The notes beneath the pieces were generated by a model, which saw only the letters and a list, made by a program, of their open reading frames with translations, was not told the DNA's origin and did no database searches. Positions 35,901-42,216 of a stretch of DNA of 64,000 nucleotides are shown here, piece by piece; position 1 is the stretch's first letter, and each line of letters begins with the position of its first letter. The position numbers were made by a program, and so were the translations under genes. Origin of the DNA: a virus; IMG/VR virus record IMGVR_UViG_3300028840_006004, positions 1 through 64,000 of that record, one strand, 5' to 3'.

Positions 35901-38361
35901 ATTCTTTAAGAGCTTTGGTCAGCATTTCCCATACAGGATATATTTTACGATCATTCAACGCCTCGAGTATTACCTGGCTGGTTGAATTTTTGATCTTTTT
36001 CATTTCCTTTTGGTAGGCATCTACTGGAACAACATCACCATAACGTTCCTCGATATTCTTCTTGGCTTTTTCAGAGATCAGTACATCAACTGCATACAGA
36101 CCGTTCATTTTTTCAGTGAATACTTGAGAGGTAGTAACCTCAACACCATCAACTACATTGGTCTTTTTTTCTGTAAGCATTTTCTCATAAGCATCATTAC
36201 GTTCAATCCAGGCTTGAATTTCCTTTTCGTCAGTAATACGCTTAACACCTATTTTATCCCATTCAGCATTAAGAGCCTGCTCTCTCGCTTCAGGTTCTAA
36301 TTGCTCATTATCCATAATCGCCAAAATCCCTTTAAGGGATTTGGTTGTTTCTTTTGTCTGTAAAAGGTCGAACAGAAAAGATTTATCACCTCCGAGTGTT
36401 TTTATTAACTCAGGATTATCCAGATTATGTTCATTGATTGCGGCAACATAATATTCAAGATCTTGACGGAAACCTACTTTAACATCATCTCCGACATTTT
36501 TTTCGAGATGGCCCATCTTAACCCAGCTGTCCACCATACCATCAATTTTATCGAATACGGTAGGATCATCTTTGGCTCTCATAGCAAGATCCATCATCTG
36601 TTGTCCCTGGCGATTTTGACCTGCAGTAATATTATGAGCGATACCCATAGTAAAAGTAGATGATAGAAACGCAATAGCAGGCTCCTCCCAACTGAAACTC
36701 TCATCAAGCGTTCTGGATCCATCGAGGATACCTTTAGAAAATTCGATTTGACGCTCAATTTTCCTCTTCTCTTTCTCGTTCACACGATCAATTGTAATAC
36801 CATTGGAATTCTTCATGGCATAATCACCACCAGGTAGCGGATCGAATGTAGCACCTCCATTCTTACGGAGATTATTTTTAGCCATATTCCTTTCAATAGC
36901 ATTAAAAAGCGAAGCGAAAGTCATGTGACCTACACCCTCAGCTGCCTCTTCAAAACCTTCTTCAACACCTGCGCCTACAGCTTTGCCTGCTCCTTTAAGC
37001 AATCCTTTTCCCGCAGCCATCTTATGAAAGTTCCTTCTCAAAGCTCCAGTATATTTATTGGCCCAGAATCCTTTTGCCGGCATTTCTAATGCTTCAGCTT
37101 CAGCTAATCCTTTTACCATTCCTCCGGACACATCCTCGATTACTTCGGCTGCAGAAACTCTACTGAGATTATTAAATATTCTCTGTCCTTGCTTCACACC
37201 AAATCTTTGTACAAGGTTAGCTGAGATAATATTTTCTGAACCGTGAGTAATAAGTCCGAACATTAATCCCATTGCTTCAGCCTCCTGGGCTGAGTATCCT
37301 TTTCTGACAAGATCATTACGTGTAAGATCATATACTGTAAGAGATCCTATACTGATTGACATTTGAGTAGCAAGTTTGGTTCCGACACCAGCTGCGCCCA
37401 GGGAGAAACCTGATGCGATCATCGGTAAGAATTGACCAACTCCGTCCCAAAATGAATACAATATTGAATTGGCATTATCAAACACACCTACAGCTTCGTC
37501 ATAATTTTGACGTTGCATTGCTGAGGCTGCATTTGACCATTGGTTCGCAAGATCATTTAATTGACTTGCGTTGACCGCTTCTGTATAAGAACGATCTGTA
37601 CCGACCATCAAAGCCGGTGCTGCAACAGCATTAAGTACATGGAGTAATCCACCTCCAGCCTGAACAGTTTTTCCTACTGCGCCAGAAATAGTACCTCGAG
37701 ATGCAGATCCTAACCAGGTAGAGTTTAGCTCCCGCGCTCCTCCTACCCATTCATAAGGTTTAATCTTAGCAGGATCCCCGAGCTCACCATCCTTGAGCTC
37801 CCGATAAACCCATGTATTTAGTTTTTCATCCCACTCATTCTGAAGTTTATTTGTGTTGGAACGTTTGTCGTATTCCTCTAATGGAAGAAGAATACCATTA
37901 CGATCATAATAAAGCTCATTCTTTTCAGCGATCTGATCCTGATGTTCTATGATTACTGGTTGTTCAAGTCCAAGAAAATTGGCATAATTGGAAGGGCCTG
38001 TATTAATCCAGGATTCATCTTTATCGAACCATTTTAACTGGCCTTTCTCAGCCTCGGTTCCACCACCCGTATCATAAGTGCCTTCATAATCATAAAGATT
38101 CCACCTGCGGTTTTTATAAATATCAAATTCCGCCTGCGCATGACCATAAGCAAATTTAAGATCTTCTTCAGGTATTTCCTTATCGGTTTTTGACTGCATT
38201 AAGGTAGAGAATTCCTCGTATGATTCGAGCTCTACCGGTAAATTGAAGTTTTTTTCTGCCTGGTAGATTGCTGTCAAGTCATGTTCCTGCATACGCGATT
38301 GGACATAATTGATCGCTGTTGGCTGCCTACCCTGGCCGTCACTTCCTGCTAATTTTGTCAT
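17929..38361 (-). CDS. Giant 6810-residue multi-enzyme virion protein (helicase, zinc-protease-like, RNA polymerase)
   Basis: One uninterrupted frame of 20.4 kb, about 0.75 MDa at 110 Da per residue. Its ATG overlaps the upstream stop by four bases. Regions in order: (1) 1-560, N-terminal segment with Ala/Gly-rich hydrophobic stretches, as in ejection proteins; (2) about 1555-1900, SF1 helicase with GYAGSGKS (1561-1568), DIIIYEEGS (near 1642), VILGDEGQ (near 1683) and TAVSRAS (near 1887); (3) a Lys-rich linker near 1955-1970; (4) HESLH (2937-2941), an HExxH zinc-protease motif, with EYLAEKF following; (5) a two-barrel RNA polymerase with PGSALVQVP (near 4444), SDYDID (4679-4684) and AGKKLVGHYAN (near 4779); (6) HEIRH (5462-5466), a second HExxH, with Glu-rich helix after it; (7) a C-terminal part with two hydrophobic segments near 6700-6740. 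Matches the virion RNA polymerases of crAss-like phages and the polyvalent-protein concept. Most of the chain has no recognised domain. Confidence 0.9.
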   Translation of the reverse strand: MTKLAGSDGQGRQPTAINYVQSRMQEHDLTAIYQAEKNFNLPVELESYEEFSTLMQSKTDKEIPEEDLKFAYGHAQAEFDIYKNRRWNLYDYEGTYDTGGGTEAEKGQLKWFDKDESWINTGPSNYANFLGLEQPVIIEHQDQIAEKNELYYDRNGILLPLEEYDKRSNTNKLQNEWDEKLNTWVYRELKDGELGDPAKIKPYEWVGGARELNSTWLGSASRGTISGAVGKTVQAGGGLLHVLNAVAAPALMVGTDRSYTEAVNASQLNDLANQWSNAASAMQRQNYDEAVGVFDNANSILYSFWDGVGQFLPMIASGFSLGAAGVGTKLATQMSISIGSLTVYDLTRNDLVRKGYSAQEAEAMGLMFGLITHGSENIISANLVQRFGVKQGQRIFNNLSRVSAAEVIEDVSGGMVKGLAEAEALEMPAKGFWANKYTGALRRNFHKMAAGKGLLKGAGKAVGAGVEEGFEEAAEGVGHMTFASLFNAIERNMAKNNLRKNGGATFDPLPGGDYAMKNSNGITIDRVNEKEKRKIERQIEFSKGILDGSRTLDESFSWEEPAIAFLSSTFTMGIAHNITAGQNRQGQQMMDLAMRAKDDPTVFDKIDGMVDSWVKMGHLEKNVGDDVKVGFRQDLEYYVAAINEHNLDNPELIKTLGGDKSFLFDLLQTKETTKSLKGILAIMDNEQLEPEAREQALNAEWDKIGVKRITDEKEIQAWIERNDAYEKMLTEKKTNVVDGVEVTTSQVFTEKMNGLYAVDVLISEKAKKNIEERYGDVVPVDAYQKEMKKIKNSTSQVILEALNDRKIYPVWEMLTKALKEWGPNGLQSVIDAHNSRAQESNLENLDLQSPLAEMARIEGETFDFEEVLEQPPKKGKAAAKVAKPLTVLRKELADMKARKKRGSKDEGLDAQIAEWEEEIRIQEEAGVSETAGREVATTIEEGEGKPAVLFPKKTGLGIVDAINEVIARGEYGRQMIKKGQRLNTEINKYIENAVKVFGNVKAMLYDETAVGVFTGALEQGKRAVEIMNLIYDNAVEVIEGKPVETGIGDDIVDEGDLAQRVADVEQFNTKRDAGILAKYEGTIDAMPEVVMQEHLREMLRNAPQTIKDLFEIDEDGRSQAFRDAKIGTYKLGLLLGMLNNKFTLSNGAETSIADIINDAQIVFGNPNLPIDNGAEWINKLDIADQLLDTITTMMELMVDVTQNHIEKLPSGQGNEHSIYHQDDNSKWRLDPFGEERQFIDEFVKRFKKVINDSWKMDKRLESASTERESVKVKLGNQSRMLHHMRSVAIDAGNDDIKHKLTKDDIATVTNKSRKISEIIKKTISKYKTTSDVENADNDHVYPEQLYPLYYNSIYTSDGKSPEKNSVKAAIALIDKELMDIEEIFSGKLGGFIEHVKKTSNNELPYISTEIADEPVYNMSSGTYDGLASVRKYDDGRVVWKSFSDYKKEGGKKSASEYIQEQKFRQEEYEYSLYTFSYFQFLSVANSLGNGKTNTRRQMLAQAEKLNLNNLTKANNDDLETFEQLDAIVDVVAFMQSQDKEDWNYPEGTREMLIDHTLFVRGYAGSGKSAMVAKNALLYYAALENKAIDVLYIIPTKGVEKIHSDAVEEINTRLSEIGSEATINPVFIPAHDLVNNEDLYKDADIIIYEEGSTIPAPDPVEENAKEEGNLLRSWQREHKKRVVILGDEGQVKSLNNSHALYPVDNFGEKTNALNQIFRTGIIYIRALQEGYRRALGVTTEQIDEAIGTTETKWKTSPDGNVGVRYIKRTEGLDQIVQNFLDQVEFAEANETGKTQMLLVPTYANMEQLIDKYGDRLGMHKDKIFTLEYDAKKIRQDSKRFKYNASGLKADQVFIPFDMASMLEGDAGLFALPESGGREGDAVAIMLTAVSRASQYVEMFGNPEISGKVTDNTPISGYSTTIETDEDVLARLTAQRMERAAYFEIVGTEEKEVTDEEEGTDKKKKKKKRKGKKKAKLDDLYKVDSQMYFGDGGYNIDDAEAAFKKTTETKTYPGFRHASDIAAQWLQDKQEKTESQILENKQLKERRAIFDVAFQRVIAKEDEVESIENLLDSLIRKYRPMNKEEKDADKENQGKGTARWNGRVNGFKRRMIAVAQEVAETMGYNEFSVHRPNIKPKDLDIQGSPYMIKTVGYDENGNPIVDIFTRTYTLHPRELNKYGQALAHTYRFIAEEKGWIVNNVYNVNIADSKSWIEIEKSDLPAEYFVDQVESTDVPIEDVAKAIGLKRTEFRIADPTVLFALKRKIDVAHLGDGVDIFTSDPIVEKETGEAYFVRDLLLDKNGLIANLENQVTGEIITVPQSYLTHNIWNPVEGTPELIRERSAIEYKTDRTIYVTHMLAPQSSPDFNEAEWKKKMGSGANMFNRKKNKWFDLKLKSLDAITKLPAKMSVLDKIYRVSAVYTVPNRSTRSYEGEIYNNVFEIRFTEEQLDFVAKEIGISKKQMKELGLDFVGIDTPAEARVPNNKDKKFSDNWLSKVPEFNKWLGMPFKDAKQAVYAYLEDSFAKSIKNQELLENTIDMNVAKFVQVHKAHNNQTPGTTGTKVTIEKNLLMPSRAQRMSFIGLLEQMQNDGFSLVQDLDDEGFITPLKYSRDKRGGRFNILISFKDPDGNIVDVIFDAAPMKRAPKSNESDIDVIKSFFTGATQELKKYDALVQEIEEMWNEDIEDNPEFKALTKRAQDGIVRESLISRWMDANSEMATSMIASDPNLERFFKTKEVTSKSGVTYKNIQVKGGTYKQRLLNLKAAVPHIIKAIENRYADQNGNLTATTKIAGRSRPLRFYYPVIVRDDDSKKVNVEYLTTNTIGVNQSVARSKSANIGPKPKDAKTGQEDIGQTSDNDNPFQTGFKKYGKKWVPGQTTYISKEAALQRIAQLIGSENAQKYLGFEDGLIIYKGTAHWGIVKNGLMKIAQISKGIEGTTPDHESLHFVIEYLMGDKQRISLINAAKKELPAGATYGDAHEYLAEKFEYENYRPTTYIGRVLLQIKKWLYSKFKLFSSDIQTILAQVDDGYFANNEYKIPSNPEAIIFPKVADIENEFNTDIVRKQKTFLFGSNENIDFWAERNIAPMIFSFYGIGKSVSAKEKFAGVHSFQSAVQKVYQTLMEYHDYYMSRREAGKVFRYFDGSEIIEGEEKPYVVYGEIPNSVYIAVSKTMRELKNKSLSIYKDVEQASYAENKKLIDAYIIQELTRPASKQATNPAGKTIFYNLVQTIFGNVDMTKTTKSGDPFFTLEGNIIADKEQESPSKNVSSFLTAMFNSTRLREYRLTANGVSDDFYGDDNYMDAYLMLDELFKASERLVSRGRDVNIDTILESIREKRDNIAPGKVRRNLHTFLVEFGGEIANSTKLNKQAPLEDTTNLATPMGTISGVGYYYLEKNLEAFIEDYFDKFDAPSSYTEQLIAKAYNFKKVSALIESATRGIMNMRRVKISRAGRYSNITEYGNEVATMIHGDLRDGIQNKFYQGRSGSVSQSVIDDFTGENPNIRIDGTGLYMNIDGQMRQLISLDTSKPVVGYEETESLNNYAKQVLQYITDDSSITADIAEAIILNQGKEFRIPNYARDIYVMYLALYSAVLNTQDFNETGDLQNEEIVWTKSEKTKAIDAQLEKIYKVYPNDFQLSDPAREDGIQLFSPVDAHRFIRNNIAYQMANVESQSRDKVQMMDDGTIKQSRETTTNLYEYFLTDGENGASDEYVNNMIQEAERIAQESSVEVPGVSMIRGKVTWRDPLMNRKVFIQPLGTNDSIAMGNRVIMANDMSAYEYIRSMFILTKDEFAKKKDVNWFPVFAEMIGDKGKIPFTKIKYGENPLFKGQLDRKRNLKILEIDEAQLVNILNDFVEHDHKQKELTLKNWKKATGLDENGTIPIWEDKVKNIKTRKAMDLEFALVKFRDYKKQGDNYVIGNGYSQEYSPYTKINLAQWRSMMAKGDVAGMMKVIESAFADRVLAFEKWLGDVFVGDSEAIIGEEASEMLSTKKFNSINKALSELSKIKGRKRTYDSLAKMVSGYKNNTIQRSDAIKIYQTIKAEYDIDIARLKSDKGKNDFNEKYYPHIAEIRDLLFSDNLNKSTDALNMAKVLFWNHHIFNKTLNQNIRGGVENFNDLSDYVKRGKGFDAIGKTFSRRYMGKKIRSLTTVDPVMFNKIFSETVEKTTRQDEKDYVLTAATDGLVPLNPVLLELMRRSKGYEMGPVTRSSQKTIYYGYKITEDKVKQLKMSMFAPQFDKMSDPFYLSMMKTFLGSEWTDEMLESEEKFEFHIHRLADEIYDELGRSDGEFSAAMNNMIGWINFDLAMKNGTEKVHYLQDGLFKPEWNNDKEVDILDADSLRLQLYTGNFVFDNQKQIPTQELYIIGVGEHNTERVAILNKALSNIAEDGAKFYEKLGTLASQYIRAKAAKNVSRTNESSKMAEIINDGEITLDVWRRKAVSTLASDSNKYLKPTLPGSALVQVPYREAIYATRKGKLYTEGNQPTDWKERGYIKRSLNPIKFWKKEGNTLVPYESREELLKDSTLGLKIYVTPQEVIMPFVHQHKFGISTGKSASKLFTIRTAKGYKNRRTDISQMIHNSSQREAEILTSFYEGWDTDKILNPENLDPDIIRYIKKKAPNVVDEGDRKKVIYQIAKYFSQLNHAMDVFTVRIPTTNASSGFPSRIVEFSYGYDNTIFTSPEKNILDGSDYDIDELHTFHKPLFQDLGGEEAIEDPETGEEVATDKQRLYEHRATIFNAMWDYYYQPKNVKAVLQRVTTETVSKLADQEAKADQYYPDDLYSAAMLRDRSIAGKKLVGHYANLQNALSKILHIPADLRFTLTTKGSVVRGKSERNPGVSFDDVLKLIGRVSEMINAATDNDSLGGALGKIGFTEYTSPLVSGMIYMGKTLEEIVAVTNHPDIRAMENSANKARLTGFVSRSIWKGDQGLAKKVEKAGTKEEKDQYEEWLQYAYIGEKLRRMNTIIGLQQGIDGNEWGLYNTINQVESALGQSVEDFIAGEDPDINSQINYIGQNKISDEELEKDRGAEAEIRSTATGFDLRGIIKATPQFIQYINVLANLKKVYGETFIIGFQSDFFKEVLETSGQRTLRNEKAFNSLMSELEHVAISQFLSTEVEIVRMGDQTYELSDPAARQQFVIDMQDYVKEIRAIGKYPLNSFISKLKKKASKGPIPIYNLSGSEGASMETLRDLKENGFQKLTDDDKQIFRIYNALVYGFTRKDGNMSGATDSEFEQQFTNWIEEADVNPFDSIDPRELYARAAYILNPFGKQFKSSSENLLPESVEVVDNQFFPLNVPYSPLINTYPGDPDIKTYNHIPVFRKLSMEELEQLGEKEVTLKIFKHGVSLRARDRNKSTAVNRIYKGDLVFLIDGGTARIVDADKNTVTIKRESKAKTHGTPNVTHMPDPTNAENISRQQAATLVSSMKSKVARLFPNLKVVEVSNSNTLIPGAASYIDKGIVYINRDMITPDTKPHEIRHLYLVFLRESNPGAYNRLRRAAISLLDNNDPFAKYVAVKHSFLENDAIVEEVIVAYMNIDSEEELIAEYEAMDIRNGRNQATGVWNAIKNFLRDAWKSILDVLKNAFGIAPSVDIAHNTIKEFAVKAQRAMNNNEVISQITSTDLNRLMYAMVTHKPNQIRTVKDLLRWIVSNGDLEEGTEQIERRELIYALNTINRFQGKVPDYYTGKKENFDLDGLTINSPAVKKFNKDMKNRSKKITNNIATALSDIGGYFSSSDKQEWLNRIFGKIDKKNVVQKSAFDKFLNEIGWVEGKVYVKLKDLEAELGLGNIVPAEFAEDNIIISIDYNNEEQNERVISIIDLEQTMTQKSNKDNGILEPLIGKNDQRLLGVSLSKNASDQSGIKMALIANHIMKADPSIKVREAGYARLWKNRKNFYSVNLTHMNTQILKMGKIPAFKGLLGNELKKSFSRKGVVDPTFNWAIYLKALWDEYQIKGRGNLPDAMKNINELTPYEKIKLYTERMRQLVDEYIEGGMKGSPQFWKEIDYLRGAITELKLPDISARQLNPYEEIGNIERYLYGVQNIGEENSILIQSLILQAEKKISREQDKQKKIMHKALDRWQEITGISTVSALNKSKKNYEKLFDTITQDGKTWRTGAIYWTDVVDDSMSEQEKALARRARDKNLTKEELEVGKMLVDQIEDLMVKSVLHYRNNIYSNYNYDVKNGKEFTYEDAKKELYENSAFYRGFIPMMDSTVDEKIARGRLYRATKKQITQMSDISTIFEESPNYAANFEDEKLVRQIQDRLFSQIAYGTYNAEAATEYGSLQRTEELLGLKLEADKEGNNIWILENADTNDNLSYDIENLMDYLILTTVRTPMYEIDVLPIINGVKLWLEHRREIRGEETLREIEEYIEMTTEQSVLGRKRNLNMKVAGVSVDKVLSTIDMVARPIVMAINPSVAVISGVANTTKTYIEAWSNKIANTPYFGPKEVNQAFLKLLNKNEFAKIMQIGMEYGVINRSEFDMAHFQKWKKLDKAILSDYWSNYLNWTVDSKSRLIAMVAQMIKEGSYDAHSINSDGDMVYTEAKDERWKGEGGATLKEAMRKKLQLDGEDVSGALPLGYDTESSNTFKALSDMYIVGEFDKKTASILSNYAFGQSILFLNRWLVSAWHNAFGKPGRFKQQGGVLTLEKDSQGNPLKDEEGNYIPKWERLSAEGYVNTFWKWALYQVSNMKNPDRVKWSQMDAWQKRNIAKFGITMSILGAANLIFLALRYIKVGDDDIPIADLRPMQPVKLAINSLLVLPQVIQLLTNPLAGTSILTRGFTTAYGDLDYRNLRNLIPGRKAYQWVDEPIDIITGESIAEHLFE

Positions 38362-40907
38362 TCTTCTTTATACTTTAAACTAAATGCATTTGTTAATGAT
38401 TTTGGAGTTTCGTCTATTTCAGCTCCTCTTACTTTTCTGTTTTCTGCCCATTGCTCTGTGGTGAAATTCTTGTCCCTTATTAACCAGAACGGAATCATGT
38501 ACATACCCTCAAAGGCATCTTCTTCAGCCTTCAGACTTTCTGTAATACCGAACCGGCCTAAAGCCTTCAGATATTCGCGTATTTCAGGTCTTCCTGATTT
38601 GTACATACTGGCAACTGAATATTTATCCACATCACCATAGATCTCATGGTATTTATGCTCTTTTCCTTCACGATCAGTCCAGCCGTACTTTTCAAGATCA
38701 TCTTCACTAACGACAACCATAGTTTCTGTGTACAACTCATTTTTACCTCCGAATCCGAGCCCTATTGATTTTTCTCCTGCAACAAAGAAACCTGACTTCA
38801 TAAGTTCCTTCTGTCTTGTTACAGGATCATAATAATAAACATCACCTGCACCGGAATATTCGCCTATATATGGTGAATACTCATTCATGCTGGTAATATC
38901 TTGTCTGATGATATCTATTGTACCACCTTTACTTGCTTCCATTATAATTTTATCGCCAATATCCTGCTCAGCTGACGGGCCAACTGCAGCTGCAATATAG
39001 TTGTCAACTGACCATAATTGCTTTTGTTCTTGAGTTGAAAGATTTTCTTTTGCCCATTTCTGAAAATCGGGATGACGCATCACTGAACCCCAGTCCATGT
39101 GTGCAATGTTATCCAATATAAAACCGTGTTTTCCGCTTACTTGGATACCAGCATCATATTTAGTCTGAACTTCTCCTACTTTACCAGCAACACCTGGTCC
39201 GGATCTTCTATCGATACCACGATCGATACCGCCACTGATTGTTCCCTGATGGATTTCAACGAATGTTTCTCCTTGAAGAATTTTAGGATTTTTTGTTAAC
39301 GCAGTAATAAATTTATCCAGGATATCACCCTTGCTTTCTTTTATCAGATAAGGTGATATTCTTTCCTGATAACCATTATCACTCCAGAATTTCATTTCAT
39401 CAAGTTTGTTACCCTGAGTAGCAACATACTCCATTGCTCTGTCAACTTTTCGATCGCTACTCAATGTATATGCGGCAGCATTACCAGCTAAGTAGTCATC
39501 AGCTATTTTTACACCTGTACCATCAACAACTTTGCGATAAGGTGAAGCGAGAACCGGAAACTCAAATTTACCTGTCTGAGCAAGCCTGATCAGTCTACCT
39601 GCAGCATACTTAAATTCTTTTCCTCTTGGGATTTTATAATATGATGATAGAGCTGTGATCTCATCTCTCATCTGCTCTTCCAAAAAGATTTGTCCTTTTG
39701 CATTTGAGGTGATTATTGATTCTTCAGCATTGGCAAATAGCAAAGAATTTTCTACAAGAAGTCTGTTGGAAAGCAATTTCTCGTACTGGGCTTTTTGTTG
39801 TTCAGTAAGAGTTTCATCTGCTTTGACAAGATCAATTATTCTTCCAGTGTTTCCGAGCAGGAATTCATCAAATGATTCTATTCCAACCTGGTCCTTGATA
39901 TCAGAAAGCATTGTAAAAGCATTATTGTAACCATCTCGTTCTATCTGTGTGGCTTTTCTCAGGTTATAGGCTCTCTCATCAGCTTTGTTATTCAGCATTA
40001 CTGAACGATTCCTTTGTAAGGTAGGATCATTTGGAACATAGTTTTCGTGGAATTGCTGTATCAGGTTTCCAATTTGCTCTGAATCCATTGTAACAACATA
40101 TCTGTCACCATCTTCTCCGACTTTTGTTGTGCCATGCATTTTAGCAAGCTCTTCCATTGCTGCATAATATTCTCCAATATCCAGGGCCATCACGTCATCA
40201 AAACCATAACCAAGCGGAAGAAGATCTTGCATCGCTATACGGGCTTCCTTATTCAGATAGAATGGATTTTTATTCTCAGCGATATAATTTAACAACTGTT
40301 CACCCTTTAAGTTTTTCACCTCAGGATCTTTGCCGTCAATTCCAAGATATGCAAGCGTTGTATTTCTTTCTCTATCAAGTGCAGTAACAAGAGCTTCGCC
40401 TTTAAGTACATCATCAGATCTCATACGATTTCCAATTGCATCATACAATGGTGTACCTGGTGCCATCTGATAAAGATCACTCTCTTTAAACTCGCTCATT
40501 TCTTTTTGAGCCAGAGCGTGATATTGCTGAACCCTGTTTCTTTCCTGGATAACTTTTGCAGTTGCATTATGGACAGTTCCCTGTTCGTTTTTCCAGAATT
40601 CCTGGAAGTTTCCTCCATATTGATCAAATGTTGCTTGTAATGCAATATTAACATCAGCTTCAGCCAGCTCAATATTTGTCTTCATATTAAAATAATCAGA
40701 AACTCGGCTGTCAAAAGCATCAATTTCTGCAGTAAGATCATTACCCGGTGTTTCGATAAAATCTGAAATATCGAAAGCCTGTTTTTGAACTGCTTGCGAT
40801 CCTGATTTTTTACTACTTGATTGCCTCAAGGCTCCTGCTCCTGAAGGAATACTAAGAGCGTATGATCCATGGACCAGACCTGAAGGGCTATTTTGCTGTT
40901 GTGCCAT
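38358..40907 (-). CDS. Ejection-type virion protein, 849 residues
   Basis: Gln/Ser-rich start (MAQQQNSPSGLVHG), then long helical, charged stretches with heptad-like spacing. No enzyme motif is visible. Its position directly before the giant protein (ATGA overlap at 38358-38361) and after two smaller helical proteins is that of the cargo/ejection proteins of crAss-like phages. It probably lies inside the capsid or tail and enters the host with the DNA. Assignment by size, composition and gene order. Confidence 0.65.
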   Translation of the reverse strand: MAQQQNSPSGLVHGSYALSIPSGAGALRQSSSKKSGSQAVQKQAFDISDFIETPGNDLTAEIDAFDSRVSDYFNMKTNIELAEADVNIALQATFDQYGGNFQEFWKNEQGTVHNATAKVIQERNRVQQYHALAQKEMSEFKESDLYQMAPGTPLYDAIGNRMRSDDVLKGEALVTALDRERNTTLAYLGIDGKDPEVKNLKGEQLLNYIAENKNPFYLNKEARIAMQDLLPLGYGFDDVMALDIGEYYAAMEELAKMHGTTKVGEDGDRYVVTMDSEQIGNLIQQFHENYVPNDPTLQRNRSVMLNNKADERAYNLRKATQIERDGYNNAFTMLSDIKDQVGIESFDEFLLGNTGRIIDLVKADETLTEQQKAQYEKLLSNRLLVENSLLFANAEESIITSNAKGQIFLEEQMRDEITALSSYYKIPRGKEFKYAAGRLIRLAQTGKFEFPVLASPYRKVVDGTGVKIADDYLAGNAAAYTLSSDRKVDRAMEYVATQGNKLDEMKFWSDNGYQERISPYLIKESKGDILDKFITALTKNPKILQGETFVEIHQGTISGGIDRGIDRRSGPGVAGKVGEVQTKYDAGIQVSGKHGFILDNIAHMDWGSVMRHPDFQKWAKENLSTQEQKQLWSVDNYIAAAVGPSAEQDIGDKIIMEASKGGTIDIIRQDITSMNEYSPYIGEYSGAGDVYYYDPVTRQKELMKSGFFVAGEKSIGLGFGGKNELYTETMVVVSEDDLEKYGWTDREGKEHKYHEIYGDVDKYSVASMYKSGRPEIREYLKALGRFGITESLKAEEDAFEGMYMIPFWLIRDKNFTTEQWAENRKVRGAEIDETPKSLTNAFSLKYKEE

Positions 40908-40909
40908 GG

Positions 40910-41881
40910 TTAATATATCGATGGTTTAACTGATTTTCCTCTTAACATATTTGTTACAATACGCTTCTCTCTATCTGTGAGCTGTTCATAAGGTATGTTA
41001 GGCCTAACACCGGGAATACCTTTCTTAATTTCTTTGTCTGCCTTAATAACTTCTTCGGTGCTGAATGGTATATCGTCAATTTCTTCTTCCTGATCAAGAT
41101 TAAATTTAGTTGCGTCCTGAGTGTAAACATAATCATTCTTGTCAAGTCCGATATTTTTCATTTCTCTGTTCATCACCTCAAAATTAAATAACCCGCTTTC
41201 ATCCGCTGTTTGATTTTGAGGATGTGCCGACCTCCAAAGATTATAATCATCAACTTTTTTCATTTTATTAAAATCGTAATCTATAAGCTTTTGGCGTTCA
41301 GAAAGTCCTTTTATTCCAAGCTCCGCACTCAAGCGATTAGCAGCGTCCCTTGAAATAATATTCGACACATTTGCAATCCTGCCGGTAAAGTCTGACAGAG
41401 CTTTGGATTTCATTCCAGCCCTGGCTCCTTTAGCGCGAAATTCCATTTCTGCATCTTTAGCAGCCATTTGAGTATTTACAAGGTCTGCTTTCATTCCAGC
41501 TTCAAAGTTAAGCTGAGCTTCAGTATCCCTTCTTTGAACATCAAGCTTTGCCTGTTGCTCATCAATCGCTGCTACGCCTTTCTGGAACCCTGCGATCAGA
41601 CTTGCTCCAACATCCTGACCTGTTTCTCTTGAAAACTTCAGGTTTGTCAAAAGAGCTTTGTTCAGATCTTTCATTGCTTCTCTTCTCACATCAATACCGG
41701 TAAGGCTGATTGTGCGGGGAGTCATTCTGGCTGGTGGCTCATATTTGACTTGATTGGCAAGATTTGTTTGGCCCAGATAATCACCTATGCCAAGAGCGGT
41801 CTGGAGTGTTGCTCCAGCTAATGTAGCATCCTTGCTATATTTCTCATAGTCTTTAAAAATATCTTCGTATTTACGTGCCAT
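40910..41881 (-). CDS. Helical ejection-type virion protein, 323 residues
   Basis: Mostly helical with many Ala and Met (QLNFEAGMKADLVNTQMAAK, then DAEMEFRAKGARAGMKSK). It has a repetitive low-hydrophobicity middle and a charged C-terminus with KKGIPGVRPNIPYEQL. This composition is usual for internal virion proteins of podovirus-type phages. It sits two bases upstream of the 849-residue protein. The exact role is unknown. Confidence 0.6.
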   Translation of the reverse strand: MARKYEDIFKDYEKYSKDATLAGATLQTALGIGDYLGQTNLANQVKYEPPARMTPRTISLTGIDVRREAMKDLNKALLTNLKFSRETGQDVGASLIAGFQKGVAAIDEQQAKLDVQRRDTEAQLNFEAGMKADLVNTQMAAKDAEMEFRAKGARAGMKSKALSDFTGRIANVSNIISRDAANRLSAELGIKGLSERQKLIDYDFNKMKKVDDYNLWRSAHPQNQTADESGLFNFEVMNREMKNIGLDKNDYVYTQDATKFNLDQEEEIDDIPFSTEEVIKADKEIKKGIPGVRPNIPYEQLTDREKRIVTNMLRGKSVKPSIY

Positions 41882-41892
41882 AACGGTATTTT

Positions 41893-42216
41893 TTATGCTG
41901 TTTCTTCTTCTACAAGCTCTTCATCAGGTTCAGGTTCTTTAACCTGCTTGGTTCCCATATTCATTAATCCACCAAGAGCAACGGTGAATTGTCCAGTTCC
42001 CATTAAACCTCTTTTGAGCTTTTCGTTTTCATCAATTATGTTACTATGAACCTGTTCGTTTAATGAAGCAACCTGGTTGCCGAACAGACCTGCATTTCTC
42101 AACGATATCGGATCTGGAGAGAATGTTTTGTGCGTTTCGGTTACATTCTTAGTACCAATCGCTCCAGCAGCTATTTCTGCAGCTGTTCCTACTGCCTGTG
42201 TTATTAATCCTATCAT
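41893..42216 (-). CDS. Small late protein with hydrophobic N-terminus
   Basis: 107 residues. The first 22 (MIGLITQAVGTAAEIAAGAI) form a hydrophobic Ala/Gly helix that could insert in a membrane. An acidic tail (KEPEPDEELVEEE) ends it. The start overlaps the nozzle gene's stop by four bases (ATGA). Likely a minor ejection or tail-tip component. Confidence 0.55.
   Translation of the reverse strand: MIGLITQAVGTAAEIAAGAIGTKNVTETHKTFSPDPISLRNAGLFGNQVASLNEQVHSNIIDENEKLKRGLMGTGQFTVALGGLMNMGTKQVKEPEPDEELVEEETA

Noticed and set aside
17929-38361. Many plus-strand frames of 60-160 codons inside the giant gene
   Set aside because: All lie in antisense of a continuous coding frame, with no start context or recognised domain.
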